Shown here: one piece after another, positions 12,604 through 24,805 of the stretch | Position numbering within the stretch: the stretch's first letter is position 1 | How the letters are laid out: each line of letters begins with the position of its first letter | Assembly: GCA_907164885.2 (NCBI GenBank) | Contig: OU015501.1 | Location: forward strand, 18,779,131 to 18,843,130 | Source of the DNA: Dolomedes plantarius | Lineage: Eukaryota > Arthropoda > Arachnida > Araneae > Dolomedidae | Length of the DNA stretch: 64,000 bases | Reading direction: 5' to 3' | The notes under the pieces: model-generated | Database searches by the model: none | Told to the model about the DNA's origin: nothing | Seen by the model: the letters and a program-made list of their open reading frames with translations, nothing else | Position numbers and translations under genes: made by a program

Positions 12604-14560
12604 TTCGTGGATTGCAATAGTAACATATAACTATCTCTATGAAACACATTTACTTTTATTATAAAACTACTTGATTTATTTATTCTCTTAATACATCGAT
12701 TTCCCAACAAAGTCTGTTATTGAAAAATATATATATATACATATATATGAATATGTAACCGTTGTTTCAAGCCAAATGTAAAGGGGGAAAAAACCTAGAC
12801 ATCACTCATCCTTCCACTGGGCCTTCAACAGGGTACTGAAAGAATTTGCTGTAATAAAACGATATTGGATTCGGAGCGACAAAACTCGGACGTATTTTAG
12901 GTAATAGTTGCGACCGTAATGAATTTAAAGGGAATATTTAGTAATTAAGAAGCCAACAAAGTTCAATCCCAAGGGCAAATTATTTAGTACAGAAGAGTTA
13001 GTTGCGTAAATCATTTCAGAGATTAATGTTAAGGCTTTTAAATAGATTTAAGATATTTTAAAAGTGTAATGGTGCGGTCATTTAAGACATTACGTGCGTT
13101 TATTTACCTATTTATACATATAAAAACATACTAAGCGATCATTCGACCCTTTGTTGATATATTTGTTAATATATTGGGAGTAGAGGTTCATTGGCTTTAT
13201 AAAAGATAATGCTGATGTTGAATTTCCTTCTCGAAAGTTTCGCTGCATTGTAACAATGAACATAGTAACAGTGCGATCTTATAACACACCAAAAAAAAAA
13301 AAATACTGTAGACTTAACAGCTATTCTCTTTAAGATATATAATAGAAGAGTTTATAAAAAAGGTACCTGATCTACGAGACGCCAGAAAACATGGTAATTT
13401 TACTTCATTTCTACAAAAATTAAGTAACAAAAGAAACAGCTCCCAAGGAAAATGCATTTCGACTCATAGAATGTGAATGTCTGAAAAAGAAATCTAATTT
13501 TTCTTTTACATAAGAATCCACCTTTTATTTAATAGAATTCAAATGCTTATAAAAGAAGATAAACAGATTTTTTAAAAATTATTCCTAAAGAGAGGTAATT
13601 AAGCAAAACCAGAATATATTTTAAGGGCGGGCAACAAAAAACACTGATAACCCATAAAGTAAACTAGAAATAAATATTATAGACCAAATTGTCTATGAAT
13701 GCCTTTAAATAATAATAAAAAAAATGAGTCTTCCAATTCTAAATTTACATTTTTTGAAGATACAGAAACTTGAATAGTTTTGAGATAAAAATTAAGTGCT
13801 TTTCCCAGTGAAATTTTACTTAATAGCACGTACTGGTTTAATAACTCCGGACTAAAAACTAACGGTCGAATGAGGAGAGTCGACAGAGCTTTTCATGTAA
13901 AGTTTTTCTCCTTCCTTAATAATGCAGGTATAAAGAAAGGTACAACTTCCACAAACGAAACATAACTGATGGGTAAAAAAGAAGACCAGAAATATAAATC
14001 TGTCTGTAGTGTATAGGTACTTTTTGTAGAAATTCAAATCTGTTTTTAATGCGAAAGTTCAAGGTTCTGTAGTTGTAGCCAGTTTGAAATAATGACATCG
14101 ATCAAGCAAAGTGCTTTAGCTCCACCCACAGCCGTTCCTATGATACCTGAAAATAACTTTATAAACCTTGACCAAACAAAGACTGGCTAAAAACACTTGA
14201 AGTGCCTTATTAGCCGCTGGTCGCTAAGTATGCTCTCGAAAAACACACACTTGTGTTTTGAAATGGATATGTAGCAACTGCTGTTTAAATACCGCAATTC
14301 ATTAACATGATGTATAACAGTTCCATTTATTATTTCTAATAGAATTAAATGCCTTTTAAGCCCTGGAATGCTTACAGTATTTTTCCCTTCTTCAGATGAA
14401 TACATTTTTACCATATTAACAGAAAATTCCCGGCAATGAAATTGGAAGCTATCGCGTTTCAAATCACTAACAGAGAAGTGGGAGGGCGGTAGGAGGCGAA
14501 AAAGAAACAACTGTTATTTTCTCAACTTGAATACCAGGTACATGCGATGTTAAACGTTCG
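12604..14560. other. Intergenic DNA, no gene recognised
   Basis: A+T-rich sequence with a short (AT)n at about 12727-12748. No coding, SINE or TIR signature was supported. Short frames at 13852-14098 and 14187-14510 (minus) show no family features. Confidence 0.45.
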
Positions 14561-14657
14561 ATTTCGTGATGCAGCAGCGCGCAAACGGTGCTGCATCACG
14601 AAATTGCATCAGAAATTGTTTTCACACCTATTAAAAATCAAAGCAAAACAATTTCTG
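14561..14657. repeat. Two consecutive inverted repeats
   Basis: Perfect 16-bp arms at 14561-14576 and 14589-14604 (ATTTCGTGATGCAGCA and its complement) enclose a 12-nt loop. They are followed by a second pair, CAGAAATTGTTTT at 14610-14622 and its complement at 14645-14657. Either a MITE core or a local foldback; no target duplication was identified. Confidence 0.7.
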
Positions 14658-14904
14658 CTACTATTTTTGCACAAATAGTTTAGAAAATTTTGCATTATAT
14701 ATCACATGCTACTTAGTGATTCTCCTTTTCTCTGCAATGCGGTTGATCTTGAGCTAAAAAAAATTGACACATTACGTTAAGCATTTTAGATTATATTTCT
14801 TCGTGATCAAAAATGCAATGAAATCAATTCTGCAGAATTATCAGTTGCAATGTTTATTTTATATCCCACTTGACATTTTCTGTTAGCTTAATTGAAGTTT
14901 TAAA

Positions 14905-15029
<125 letters not shown>

Positions 15030-15440
15030 TTAATTTTCAATGATGGGTTATTTCTCTTCGTAAGCAAAAACGCGATGAAAATAACATTGTAGAATTGTCG
15101 TTTGTATAAAGTATTTTATGTCATATATATCAACCACACTTAGCATTTGTATCTCGCGGTTTTAACATTTGCCGTTTTAATTATATGCACTCTTTTCCCA
15201 TGTTCTTTGGATTTAATTTGTTTGCATTTTGACCTTTTACACACTTTATTGGATTTTATAAAGTAAGTCGTAAGTTGGTTTTACATAGCTTTACTCGTGT
15301 TTGTTTTATGAGAACACCATATGCTTGGCGCAGCTTGTCCCTCGTTGGACCTTGCGCCATAAAACTCGATTCAACCAACCAACCACACTTAGCATTTTTT
15401 GTTCGCTTCTCTGTAAAAGGGAAAATAAAAATATGGCATA

Positions 15441-15517
15441 AAACAAACAAACAAACAAACACACAAACAAACAAACAAACACATAAACAACACACATACA
15501 AACAAACAAACAAACAA

Positions 15518-15594
<77 letters not shown>
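15441..15594. repeat. (AAAC)n-(CA)n-(TA)n compound microsatellite
   Basis: AAAC units (15441-15518) pass into CA units and then about 30 TA units (15533-15594). The long low-complexity reading frames here (Tyr-Ile or Cys-Val repeats) are artefacts of the repeat. Confidence 0.95.
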
Positions 15595-15601
<7 letters not shown>

Positions 15602-15820
15602 GGGGTGTGTTTGGACTGAGGAACGAAGCATTCGTACACACTCAAGGATTTATTTTATTACGACACAAGGCACTTAAACATATAATAAAATGAGGTTTCT
15701 TGGCTCCTACTCGAGCAAAGCGATCTCTCCTCCGCGATAGCGTACTTCCAACTGGCGTATTTCGTCTTCAAACAGAAAGTGCTGGGCGGGCCCACTAGCG
15801 GCTGAAAGTAACTCACTCCC
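15595..15820 (-). repeat. GC-richer retroelement-like fragment (possible solo LTR)
   Basis: Between two compound microsatellites lies a stretch with much higher GC. Read on the minus strand it contains CGCTATCGCGGAGGAGAG and then a polyadenylation-like AATAAAATAAATCC about 60 bp from its end, an order typical of an LTR. No TG/CA ends or target duplication could be fixed, so this is a weak call. Confidence 0.25.
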
Positions 15821-15955
<135 letters not shown>

Positions 15956-16248
15956 ACATAGTTGAAAGAGAAAAACCAGTTTGAGCACTAAAATTACTTG
16001 CAGCCAGGAACTAAAAACATGAAAAAATAAGAATGAAAGAGGTTTTTGACAGTATCTCTTCATCAGCGGTGTCGATACTGTCTAAAAACCAATGGATTGT
16101 TTCTGATAAGTATGATCTAAACAATAAACATACTTAGACACCGTACAATCCATGAGAAACTGTAGAATTGAATAAAGAGTTACTTATCCATAGAACACCA
16201 AGCCTGGCGCTAGACAGAGTGGAAGGTAAGAATAGGCAACCGCAAGAT

Positions 16249-16250
<2 letters not shown>

Positions 16251-16324
<74 letters not shown>

Positions 16325-16340
16325 ATATATAGAGAGAGAG
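16251..16340. repeat. (AT)n-(ATGT)n-(AG)n compound microsatellite
   Basis: AT array to about 16311, then ATGT units, then a short AG run ending near 16340. Confidence 0.95.
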
Positions 16341-17234
16341 GCATTCGTCAACTCGACCTATCAGTAACACTCCTATGTTGGACAGAGGAATAAGTGAGCT
16401 TCGTCTAGTTTCTTGCGAAGGACGCCAAGCTTCCAGAAAAGTAGAGTTGCAATGTTGATACCATGTAAATGTTTTGAAAGGCAGTTATGGCTTGTAGAAT
16501 GGTGAAAACTCGTTGTTGCTTTCTACCTTGGCCTTACAGGCATATCTGAAGTCCTCTTTTCAAAACAATTTTAAGGAATTTCTAAAGTTCTCGACAGGCA
16601 TCATTTTAACAGATTTTTCTCACTAAATCAAATATTTTAAGCACATGATGATAGATTGTTACCTTTAGGTCGATATAACTCTTGTTTTAACACAAAGTAA
16701 TAATCTTAAAAATCAAGTACATAAAAAAACTTTTTAATCTCGTACTTTTGTTATTGCACGAATTATTATTATAAAGAGCCCTGTTATGACTTTTCTCCGC
16801 CCCCTTTTTTCAAAAGATGAGCGATCTACAAGACTCCATATTTAATACTCGCGAATAATACAAACTCGAGGTTGAACTGAACAAACAATTTAGTTGAATA
16901 ATAGCTTCAAAATACATTAAATGGTCCAAATTAATTAATTAATTCGGTCCAAAATACATTAAATGTGTTAACGAACACGATTTTCCGTTAGCCTTATCAA
17001 ACACGTGTTTGACTTTTTGCTAGGCAAAATAAGAGTACAATTAAGGAATATACGTGTAGTGTTTCGTTGTATATAAAAAGAACATTTCCATCTCATTTTT
17101 TTAGCATCATTACTGATCTTCATTAGCTCAGATAACGTAAGAAATACCCAAGAGGCAAAAGTCAGAGGGTACAACTTATTTGAGCTAAATGACAGGCCAA
17201 TAACAAGATTGACAGTCACTATATTTACATCTGA

Positions 17235-17236
<2 letters not shown>
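16341..17236. other. Intergenic DNA, no gene recognised
   Basis: No coding signature. A small direct duplication of TCCAAAATACATTAAATG-like sequence flanks a (TTAA)n run near 16905-16965. Confidence 0.4.

Positions 17237-17299
<63 letters not shown>
17237..17299. repeat. (AT)n microsatellite
   Basis: About 31 AT units. Confidence 0.95.
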
Positions 17300-17300
<1 letters not shown>

Positions 17301-20148
17301 CACTGGAGATATGAGATAGCTCAGGAAGTCATTCATTCATTACTTTCTGTCACATTGAATTACATTTACTTTTCAATCACAGTAAATATATTTTCATGAA
17401 CAGTAACAAATAGTCCGTGCATTTGATACAGACTCTAATACACATCTTAATACATGGCTCCTAATTAAGGATTAGAGAAGGTATTAAACGCTGGATAGGG
17501 CGGTACATTGTAAAACATTAGCTGGACATAAACATTGGAACCGGACATAATTATTTGGCTCATTTAAAACGTTTTTTGACCGTGACTCTGACACAGAATC
17601 TTTAGTTCACAAATGACTTTCTTAAAATATTTTATGTAACTAAAAATATTTTATTTTTTCAAATTATGCTTGTTATAAAGACAAAAATTGATTTATTTCA
17701 GAATCTGAATACGAAATTAATTGAACTTCACCTTACTGTTTCAAAAAGAGTAGTAACCATAACCGATTATTTTTGGAAAGTTATTTACACAGCTATATTG
17801 CAGTGAAACGCCGCAGAGAAATACAAGCTGCCATGAGTGTCACTCTGTTTGACGGTAGAGATTTTCAGCATGATGTGAAAGACGTGTGATGCCTATATAA
17901 AATAAGAGGAGGATTGTAAAAAAATAAATAAATAAAATAAATAAAACTTATTCGAATTAGGAAAGCAAATCTTATTTTATTTTTATTTATTTATTTAGTT
18001 ATTTATTTGGCTCACGAAACTGGAATAGAGCTTTTTACTATTTTGTATAGAATAAGTTTACGGGTTTTAATTTTCTGTTCTTATGCCATACTCTTTTTAT
18101 TTTAATAACGTCACGAGATATCTAGGTCACTTTTTAGATGCCGCTAAATAGTGCGTAAATATGGGCCACACGCATGTAAGACATGAATATGAATCATATT
18201 TTATCTTGCTTGGAAACAATATTAATTACGATTCCCAATATAAGGCTAGACATTTTTGAAAATTATGACAATTCTAAACATGGTATTCATAATGGTTTAA
18301 GTCTGTTTCTCTATGCTAACTGTTTGAAATTTGATGAAAAAAATATAAATCTTTAGAAATAAAAGGAAATGAACATGTTATTTCATTAAACTACAGGCTC
18401 GTCATCATATGGAAACAGCAAACAAAAGAATCGACTAAGCTTTAAAAAATAATTACTTTAGAATCTGTACGTCAGGAATTACATTATACTGAAGTTATCA
18501 TTTACTTTGTAGACTTCTATCCCAATCAAAAAAATTGGAAGGCGGATATCAGAGAAGACGTAAAAACTGTTTACAACTTCAATATCCCCAAACGACCCTA
18601 AACCTTGAAAACATGGTTAAATATCTTAAGATAGCATTATGTATTATGTTTATAATAAAAGAAAAATACAGCTAAATCGGATGGAGAAACGACACCATTA
18701 ACAAGGTGGCTGAATGCGAAAAAGTTTGTCTTGCGAGGGACTATATAAATATGTATTAAGCATCGATGAACACCACTCTAGTGACTGTGAAATGAGATAC
18801 TGTCACAGTTCAAGTACTTACGAAATGAAATGGCTCATCACGGTAAAAATTAATCTAGCGTTTTAACTACGGAGACACATTACTCAACCTAAAATAAATG
18901 TGAATTTAAAACTCGAAACCTTTTGAGAAAAACACGACAACGTTGAAAAAAAATAATTAATTACCTGGATTTGGCGTGCTGAAGATATTTTTCTGGTGAA
19001 ATGGACTTTCATACGCTGCATTCATTAATTATTCCAAAAATGAAAAAGGAAGAGACATAACTTTTGAGACTCATTAAAAAAGCAGTACAGAACATAAAGT
19101 ATGTTATAAATAAACACAAGCAGTAAAATTTTCGTTTTTCAATATCATTTCCGGAATGTGATTGGTAATATTCACAATAGACATGTATGAGGGTCAGATT
19201 TATGGGAAAACAGACAAACTAACTAACAAAAAATAGATAAATGTTCCCTTCAGCATCAAGAAGGGTAGTATGCCATAAAGAACATTTCTACGGAAAACTG
19301 AACACTGCAGTTTAAGATAGCTCCAGCTATACATGGTTTAATATATACATGGCACCCGTTGTAACTGTAATAAATTAGAATTTTAAAGTCAGTTTTATCA
19401 CAATTGCAACGTCTGTTAGAATGGCCAGCAGGAAACTCAAGCGATAGATACATAACGTTATCTATACTAAACAGCCGTTTTTAAAAGTTATTTTGGTTAT
19501 AACACATAAATACGCTAAATAAATTTTAACTTTCGGTTACAGAGAATAGCCTCCAGATACGGAAAGAAAAAAGTTAAAACATATATGGTATGAATTTCAA
19601 CAGAGTCGTCAATGAATATCTAATATGTAATAAATTATATTAATTACACCACAAGTGCACAGTAATAGGCAATTGAAGAATAACGAACATAAATAAAATA
19701 GGCAGAGAGAAAAACACTAGCATGCAGAGATAGTCCACAGGCAAATTCGTGCAGAAAGGAGATAAACATAGAAAAGTTCAAAGTACCTACAACGTAATTT
19801 ATTTAAGCAATTCAATTTAATTCACACTGTGTCTTGACTAGGAAATGGTTGCATAAAAGTTTTGTATTCTCAGCGGCGTAATTTACGAATACGTGTGTCA
19901 AGAATATTAAACAGCTCTTCAGGATATTTCAAAATTATTCTTCTGAAACCATGCGTACAAGTATACTTGCCGTACACACCCTTTGAGAATTCTAAGAATT
20001 TGGAGAATTCGGTTTTGGTACGGCTGAGAACGATACGGACATCTTTTATTGTACGCTGACTTGGACCGACAGGTGAAACACAATTCTGATCGGCTAGAAA
20101 GACCTGTCTAGAGATTCGAATGCACGGACTCCGGTTCGGCACCCTAGT
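17300..20148. other. A+T-rich intergenic DNA, no gene recognised
   Basis: Contains facing (AAAT)n (about 17920-17946) and (ATTT)n (about 17974-18008) runs that can pair as a hairpin. Reading frames at 19256-19453 and 19862-20169 show no family features. Nothing else could be supported. Confidence 0.45.
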
Positions 20149-20156
20149 CACTAGAT
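20149..20156. repeat. Target-site duplication CACTAGAT, copy 1 of 3
   Basis: The same 8-mer recurs at 21177-21184 and 22696-22703, exactly between and after the two hAT elements. Confidence 0.9.
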
Positions 20157-20316
20157 CAGTGGTGCGCAAACTTTTGTCGAACGCGACCCAGTATCCCTCG
20201 ACCCCAACGAAAATTTTTTGGTAGTAGCAATTTTTTTTAAAATTAAGAAAATGCTAACAACGAAAAACAAGCAGCTTTTGACAAACTATTTTAAAAATCG
20301 ATGAATTGTAGATTTT

Positions 20317-20318
<2 letters not shown>

Positions 20319-20367
<49 letters not shown>
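20319..20367. repeat. (AT)n microsatellite, left of nested MITE
   Basis: AT array whose continuation lies on the far side of the MITE at 20809-20868. Confidence 0.95.
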
Positions 20368-20370
<3 letters not shown>

Positions 20371-20805
20371 TAAAAACTCGTTTATCCGGACTAACTGGGA
20401 CCATAGTCAATCCGGATAATTCGGGTAATATGGGTAATGCGCAAAACAAAATCCTTAACTAAGCAGACTTACAGATTTTTACGATAAAAAAGTTTTGTAA
20501 CAAAATTACATGGTATTCTTTCCAAGACATTAAAAAATATAAAAATAACTTTTCAGATGATTTCTTAACAAAGAATTGGTAAGTCTAGTAAAGCTTTCTT
20601 AAACTCAACAAAAAGCATTTTATTACCATAATTTATAGCACAATCTATACAGGAACTGTACATTGAATCAAACTAAAAAGTGAATATTTAGCATAATTGT
20701 AGTTACCTTATTGCTATCATAATTAAAGATTATTATATAATGTGAACATTAAATAAAAATTATGTCTACAAATTTGATCCGGAGATCCGGATCAACGAGG
20801 TTTTA

Positions 20806-20808
<3 letters not shown>
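20368..20808. mobile_element. Tigger/pogo-like MITE inserted in (TA)n
   Basis: The left end CAGTAAAAACTCGTTTATCC pairs with the inverted right end CAGTAAAACCTCGTTGATCC. Several TCCGGA/ATCCGG subterminal motifs occur at both ends. Both ends abut TA inside a (TA)n array, the TA preference of Tc1/mariner/pogo elements. At 441 bp it has no coding capacity. Confidence 0.85.

Positions 20809-20868
<60 letters not shown>
20809..20868. repeat. (AT)n microsatellite, right of nested MITE
   Basis: Continuation of the AT array interrupted by the MITE. Confidence 0.95.
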
Positions 20869-20876
<8 letters not shown>

Positions 20877-21176
20877 TACACGCACACTCAGCAAAGTAAC
20901 AAGAAAATATCTTAGTCACCCTCTGCACTTGTTTATGCAAAATCTCGTTTGACAAAAACTTCATATTTAAAAACTAATATTTATTTGTATTTCATTTAGG
21001 TAAAAATTAACGATCATTAAAATTAAAAAAAAAATTAACAGGATTTCAAAATTATAAACTTCTTATTAACACATTAAAATTATAATCTTCGTTCAATTTA
21101 TCAAACTAAAATAGAAAAAAAATGAATAAGCCTGGACCTCAGGTAATATATGCGACCGACAGTTTGCGCACCCCTG

Positions 21177-21184
21177 CACTAGAT
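21177..21184. repeat. Target-site duplication CACTAGAT, copy 2 of 3
   Basis: A single 8-mer serves as the right duplication of hAT 1 and the left duplication of hAT 2. Confidence 0.9.
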
Positions 21185-21398
21185 CAGTGCTCCGTAACCA
21201 CCGTGCCGTGGCACACTAGTGTGCCGCAAGGTGATCGTGACTGTGCCGCAGGGATTTTATCGATTATAATAATAAAAAAATTTAACCACCGCATCAGTTA
21301 GAAATTTTTCTAAGTAAAATATTCCTCTAACTTTTTGCTAATATTTCTCTGGGTCGAAATTATGCACAAAACAAAAACTTGTTGTTACTATACATTAT

Positions 21399-21608
21399 AT
21401 GTATGCTCGATATTTCTGGATTTTAGTTAAGAAAGAATATCCACAAATTTATGACAAGGCCATTGCAATTTTGCTCCCTTTTTCTACGACATACTTACGC
21501 GAACAAAATTTTTCGACACTGGTTCTAATTAAAAATGACAAACGATCATATTTAAAGGGTCTTGACCATGAACTTCGAGTAGCTCTTCAATATAGAGCCA
21601 AATATTAA
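21399..21608 (+). pseudogene. hAT transposase C-terminal fragment
   Basis: About 69 codons end at a natural stop. The segment FWILVKKEYPQIYDKAI followed by LLPFSTTYLREQNFSTL and a KNDKRSYLKGLDHELRVAL tail matches the hAT C-terminal dimerisation region (EYP..., LLPF.TTYLCE..FS.L, IK...R..L....LR.AL pattern). In intact hAT transposases this region ends a protein of roughly 500-700 residues. The DDE core and BED zinc finger are missing, so no active enzyme can be made. Which hAT subfamily it belongs to was not resolved; the SCAND3/ZBED-like wording of the motif is family knowledge. Confidence 0.85.
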
Positions 21609-21819
21609 ACGCACATATGTTCATCAAAACAAGCTCAAATATATCATTAATAAATAAGTTATGTTTAAGTTAACTTTAATTTATTAGGCTTAAGTAAAGA
21701 CCAAAAAACAAATTTTAATATAAAAATTTAAAGAGAAAATTTTTTTACTTGTAAACTATAACTTTATATTTTTGTTCTTGTGTTGGTGCACAATTCAAAA
21801 TGATCTATATAAAACTTAA

Positions 21820-22516
21820 GAGGGTCCAGGACACATTTTAAAATTTTTTTTATTTATTGAGTTAAAATTTTGAAATTTTGTGCGATGGTTAACCATATAA
21901 TTTGTAAACATAATCATATATAAAACTTCTCATAAACTTTAAAAAAAATTTTAAAATTTAAATTTCTTTTAAAAAGTGGGGTAAATTAAAATCGTTATAA
22001 CTCAAAATATTATTTGTCGAATTTCAAAATTTTTTCCTTTAATTAAACAGAAATATACATGTTTTAGTTTTGATTCAGCATTTTTAAAATATAAATTTTA
22101 AAAAAAATCAAAAATATTTAGAGTAAAAATTTCAAAAAAATTGATGTAACTTATTTTTAAAAAATCATATTTTTAAAAATAAATAATTTTTTTTCAAATT
22201 TGCTGAATAAAAATAAAAGTAAAATAATTGAAAAAGATATGTTCCTAGTTTGAACTATTTATCTTTAATGGTTCTTGACTTATAACAATTTAAAGACAAG
22301 AAATGGTGAAAAAACCCATCATGCGGAAAAACGCATTTACAGGTTTAAACACTGATTGGTTACTATTGGAATGTTGAAAAACAAAATTAATATATCCTGT
22401 TGTAATTAAGATAAAAAAATTATTTGAACGTCATTTTAAGTAGAAAATAACACAAAAAATTTTAATGCAATAAATTTTTTTTCGAAAATTTGAAGAATTT
22501 TGTGTCCTGGACCCCC
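21820..22516. mobile_element. TTAA-flanked MITE nested in hAT 2
   Basis: The ends GAGGGTCCAGGACACA and, inverted, GGGGGTCCAGGACACA lie directly inside TTAA at 21816-21819 and 22517-22520, a piggyBac-type duplication. The 697-bp interior is extremely A+T-rich with no coding sequence. Confidence 0.8.
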
Positions 22517-22695
22517 TTAAATGCGTATAATTATCTTGATACATAGAGCTATTTTATTGTGTTTTTTTTAATCTAATAAAAACATATACGTATTTATTAT
22601 AATTTATGTATTTTCAGGCTTTTTCTTGTGGTGTGCCGCGGAATTATCGAAAAAACGTTGTTGTGCCGTGGAAGATAAAAGGTTGCGGAGCTCTG

Positions 22696-22703
22696 CACTA
22701 GAT
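22696..22703. repeat. Target-site duplication CACTAGAT, copy 3 of 3
   Basis: Closes hAT element 2. Confidence 0.9.
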
Positions 22704-23000
22704 CATTGCCAAGCTCTATTACTTAGCTATACTTTGTTTCACGTACATCTCTCAAATGAGGCAGCCATATTAAATATCATAAACATTTCTTAACAACAAT
22801 GAGCAAGGACAGAAAATAGAAAAATCTTTTAAGTATTTGTATACACAGAAAATCTAGCAAAGCGTCGAACATAATTTTATAACTTGTTCGCTGAAGAAAT
22901 TCGCATTTTTAAGGAGAAAAGCATTTTCGAAGACCTACCAAAGAGTAAAATTTTAATTAGGATTATTTCCTATGCAACTAATAAATTATTTGCGAGGTTA

Positions 23001-23003
<3 letters not shown>

Positions 23004-23078
<75 letters not shown>
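23004..23078. repeat. (AT)n-(GT)n microsatellite
   Basis: TA units to 23066, then GT units to 23078. Confidence 0.95.
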
Positions 23079-23124
23079 AATAGAAACTGGATATACAAAA
23101 TGAATATATATATTGAATATAAAA

Positions 23125-23540
23125 TGAATATATATATAAATGCGTATCTCCGCGTAGTGCAATCCCGTAGATCGGCGAGAGGTACGAGAGGTCCAGTGCG
23201 AAGAAGGGCAGAAGGAGTTTGGAGGCGATACGGAGCGGAGGCTCGAGCGCCTATGTCGAAAGGAATTAGATGCGGCTTAGCGTACGACTAGAGCATGGGG
23301 AAACAATTAGGCCTACCACGGTAGGAAAGCTCCCATGTTGCAGAAGTCTGAATGACTGCGAGAAGTCCAAGCTGGTTGAGTACTTGGCAGTAGTGTCATT
23401 ACCCCGAGAGGTCGACTGTTAAAGTGTATGTAAATTGTGGTGTCAACATAATAAATACTTAATGTTAGTGAGAGACTGTGAGTTTGTGAGTCATCCTGAA
23501 TCCAATTTAATATTGAGGTGTCAGTTTATTGCATTAAAAG
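23125..23540 (+). repeat. GC-richer LTR-like stretch
   Basis: This stretch is clearly richer in GC and CpG than its surroundings and lies between two microsatellites. It carries AATAAATACTTAATG near 23448, which could serve as a polyadenylation signal, followed by a GTGAG/GAGTTTGTGAG tail. This resembles an LTR retrotransposon end, but no TG/CA boundary or duplication could be fixed. The short reading frame at its left end is arginine-rich and unlike any known family. Confidence 0.25.
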
Positions 23541-23585
23541 TTTAGTTGAACAGAATTAAAGACCGGACCATCCATCCACACACAT

Positions 23586-23625
<40 letters not shown>

Positions 23626-23628
23626 CAC

Positions 23629-23685
<57 letters not shown>
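23586..23685. repeat. (CA)n-(TA)n compound microsatellite
   Basis: CA array 23586-23624, a short irregular join, then TA array 23635-23685. Confidence 0.95.
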
Positions 23686-23688
<3 letters not shown>

Positions 23689-23689
23689 T

Positions 23690-24805
23690 GAATTCCACCT
23701 TTCACCGCACGATTTACCTTGCCTACCCTCGTAAAAGTGATGGTCTTGCAGAGCTTAACCTAGCACGTCTGATTAATTTCGGCCAAGAGTATTACTAGCT
23801 TCATGTTTCTACTCATAACTTTATTTTTCTGGACTTTCCCGGCTACATGGGATCTGAATCTTACATATTATCCCATCTGACGTTTAAGTGTAAAAAGGAT
23901 GAATAAATGACAGCGTAAAAAGAAGATATTTATGTTGATAGAACAAACATATATATTTTAAACATAAACCTTTCTTTTACATATAATCTAAATAAAGGAA
24001 TTTTATAATTAATCAGTGTCTTAAAAAAATAGGAATGCACACATGAGTGTACTTAGTTATTTGTGTCGATAGCTGTGGGGTGGATGACATTTCTTTGCCA
24101 CAAGATTGACAAGAGTCAGGTGGAATTTTGATTCTTAAATCCAATACCATATTTAGTTATTATATAACAATGTCCAGATAAGGGTAAGATGTACAAATGG
24201 AAATAAATACCACTTTCTTTTTTCCTCTCAAAACTAAATAAATGTTTTCTACTGACTTGTTTGAAATTTTAAAATTGACTCTTAACAAATTGAACTCATA
24301 GAGACATCGCATAAAACGGTAAATGCGTATATCTATCTTCGAAAATTCTTCAAATTTTTCATGTCAAGAAATTTTTTAACTAAATTGAACATAAACTCTC
24401 CTAAATTCTGGTTAGGGAAAGTAATGATTAAATCTACTTTTAAAACTTTTCCCAATCATATGCGCTGCAAAATATACATTGTATTATTATACAAACAAAC
24501 ACATATCCCCTTTTCCTCAGAGCTTTGTACACACTTTTTTTTACTTTTTAGATGTGAAACTTTTTCCAGCGGATCTCTCGGTACCAAGACCGCAGTTTAG
24601 GGAGCACTACTCTCATTTAAAGAAAACTCAACGTTCACGGCTTTTAAATGTAGCGTAGATAACTATGGCAGTGTAAATCCCATACTTTATTCATAGGTAT
24701 GTTAGGCCAAAAAACTGCTTAATCTCCTATTTTATTCCACAAATCACCACTTTTAATTAATATACATACCCTTAAGTTCCAATTATGGAAACGTGTGAAA
24801 GTATT
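23690..24805. other. Intergenic DNA, no gene recognised
   Basis: A+T-rich sequence; the frame at 24361-24600 has no recognised homology. Confidence 0.4.

Larger units (their letters stand above)
20157..21176. mobile_element. hAT element 1 (non-autonomous), carrying a nested element
   Basis: The ends CAGTGGTGCGCAAACT and, inverted, CAGGGGTGCGCAAACT are typical of hAT termini, flanked by perfect 8-bp CACTAGAT duplications. Inside is an (AT)n tract that was split by a Tigger-like MITE (20368-20808). Without that nested DNA the element is under 600 bp and has no transposase frame. Order of events: hAT 1 inserted or carried the (AT)n first, then the Tigger-like MITE entered it. Confidence 0.9.
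21185..22695 (+). mobile_element. hAT element 2 with transposase relic
   Basis: The left end CAGTGCTCCGTAACCACCGT pairs with the inverted right end CAGAGCTCCGCAACC. GTGCCG-rich subterminal sequence occurs at both ends, and CACTAGAT duplications flank it. It is 1511 bp, including a 697-bp TTAA-flanked element nested inside. The remaining coding relic is a hAT dimerisation domain (21399-21608). It is a deletion derivative of an autonomous hAT. Confidence 0.9.
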
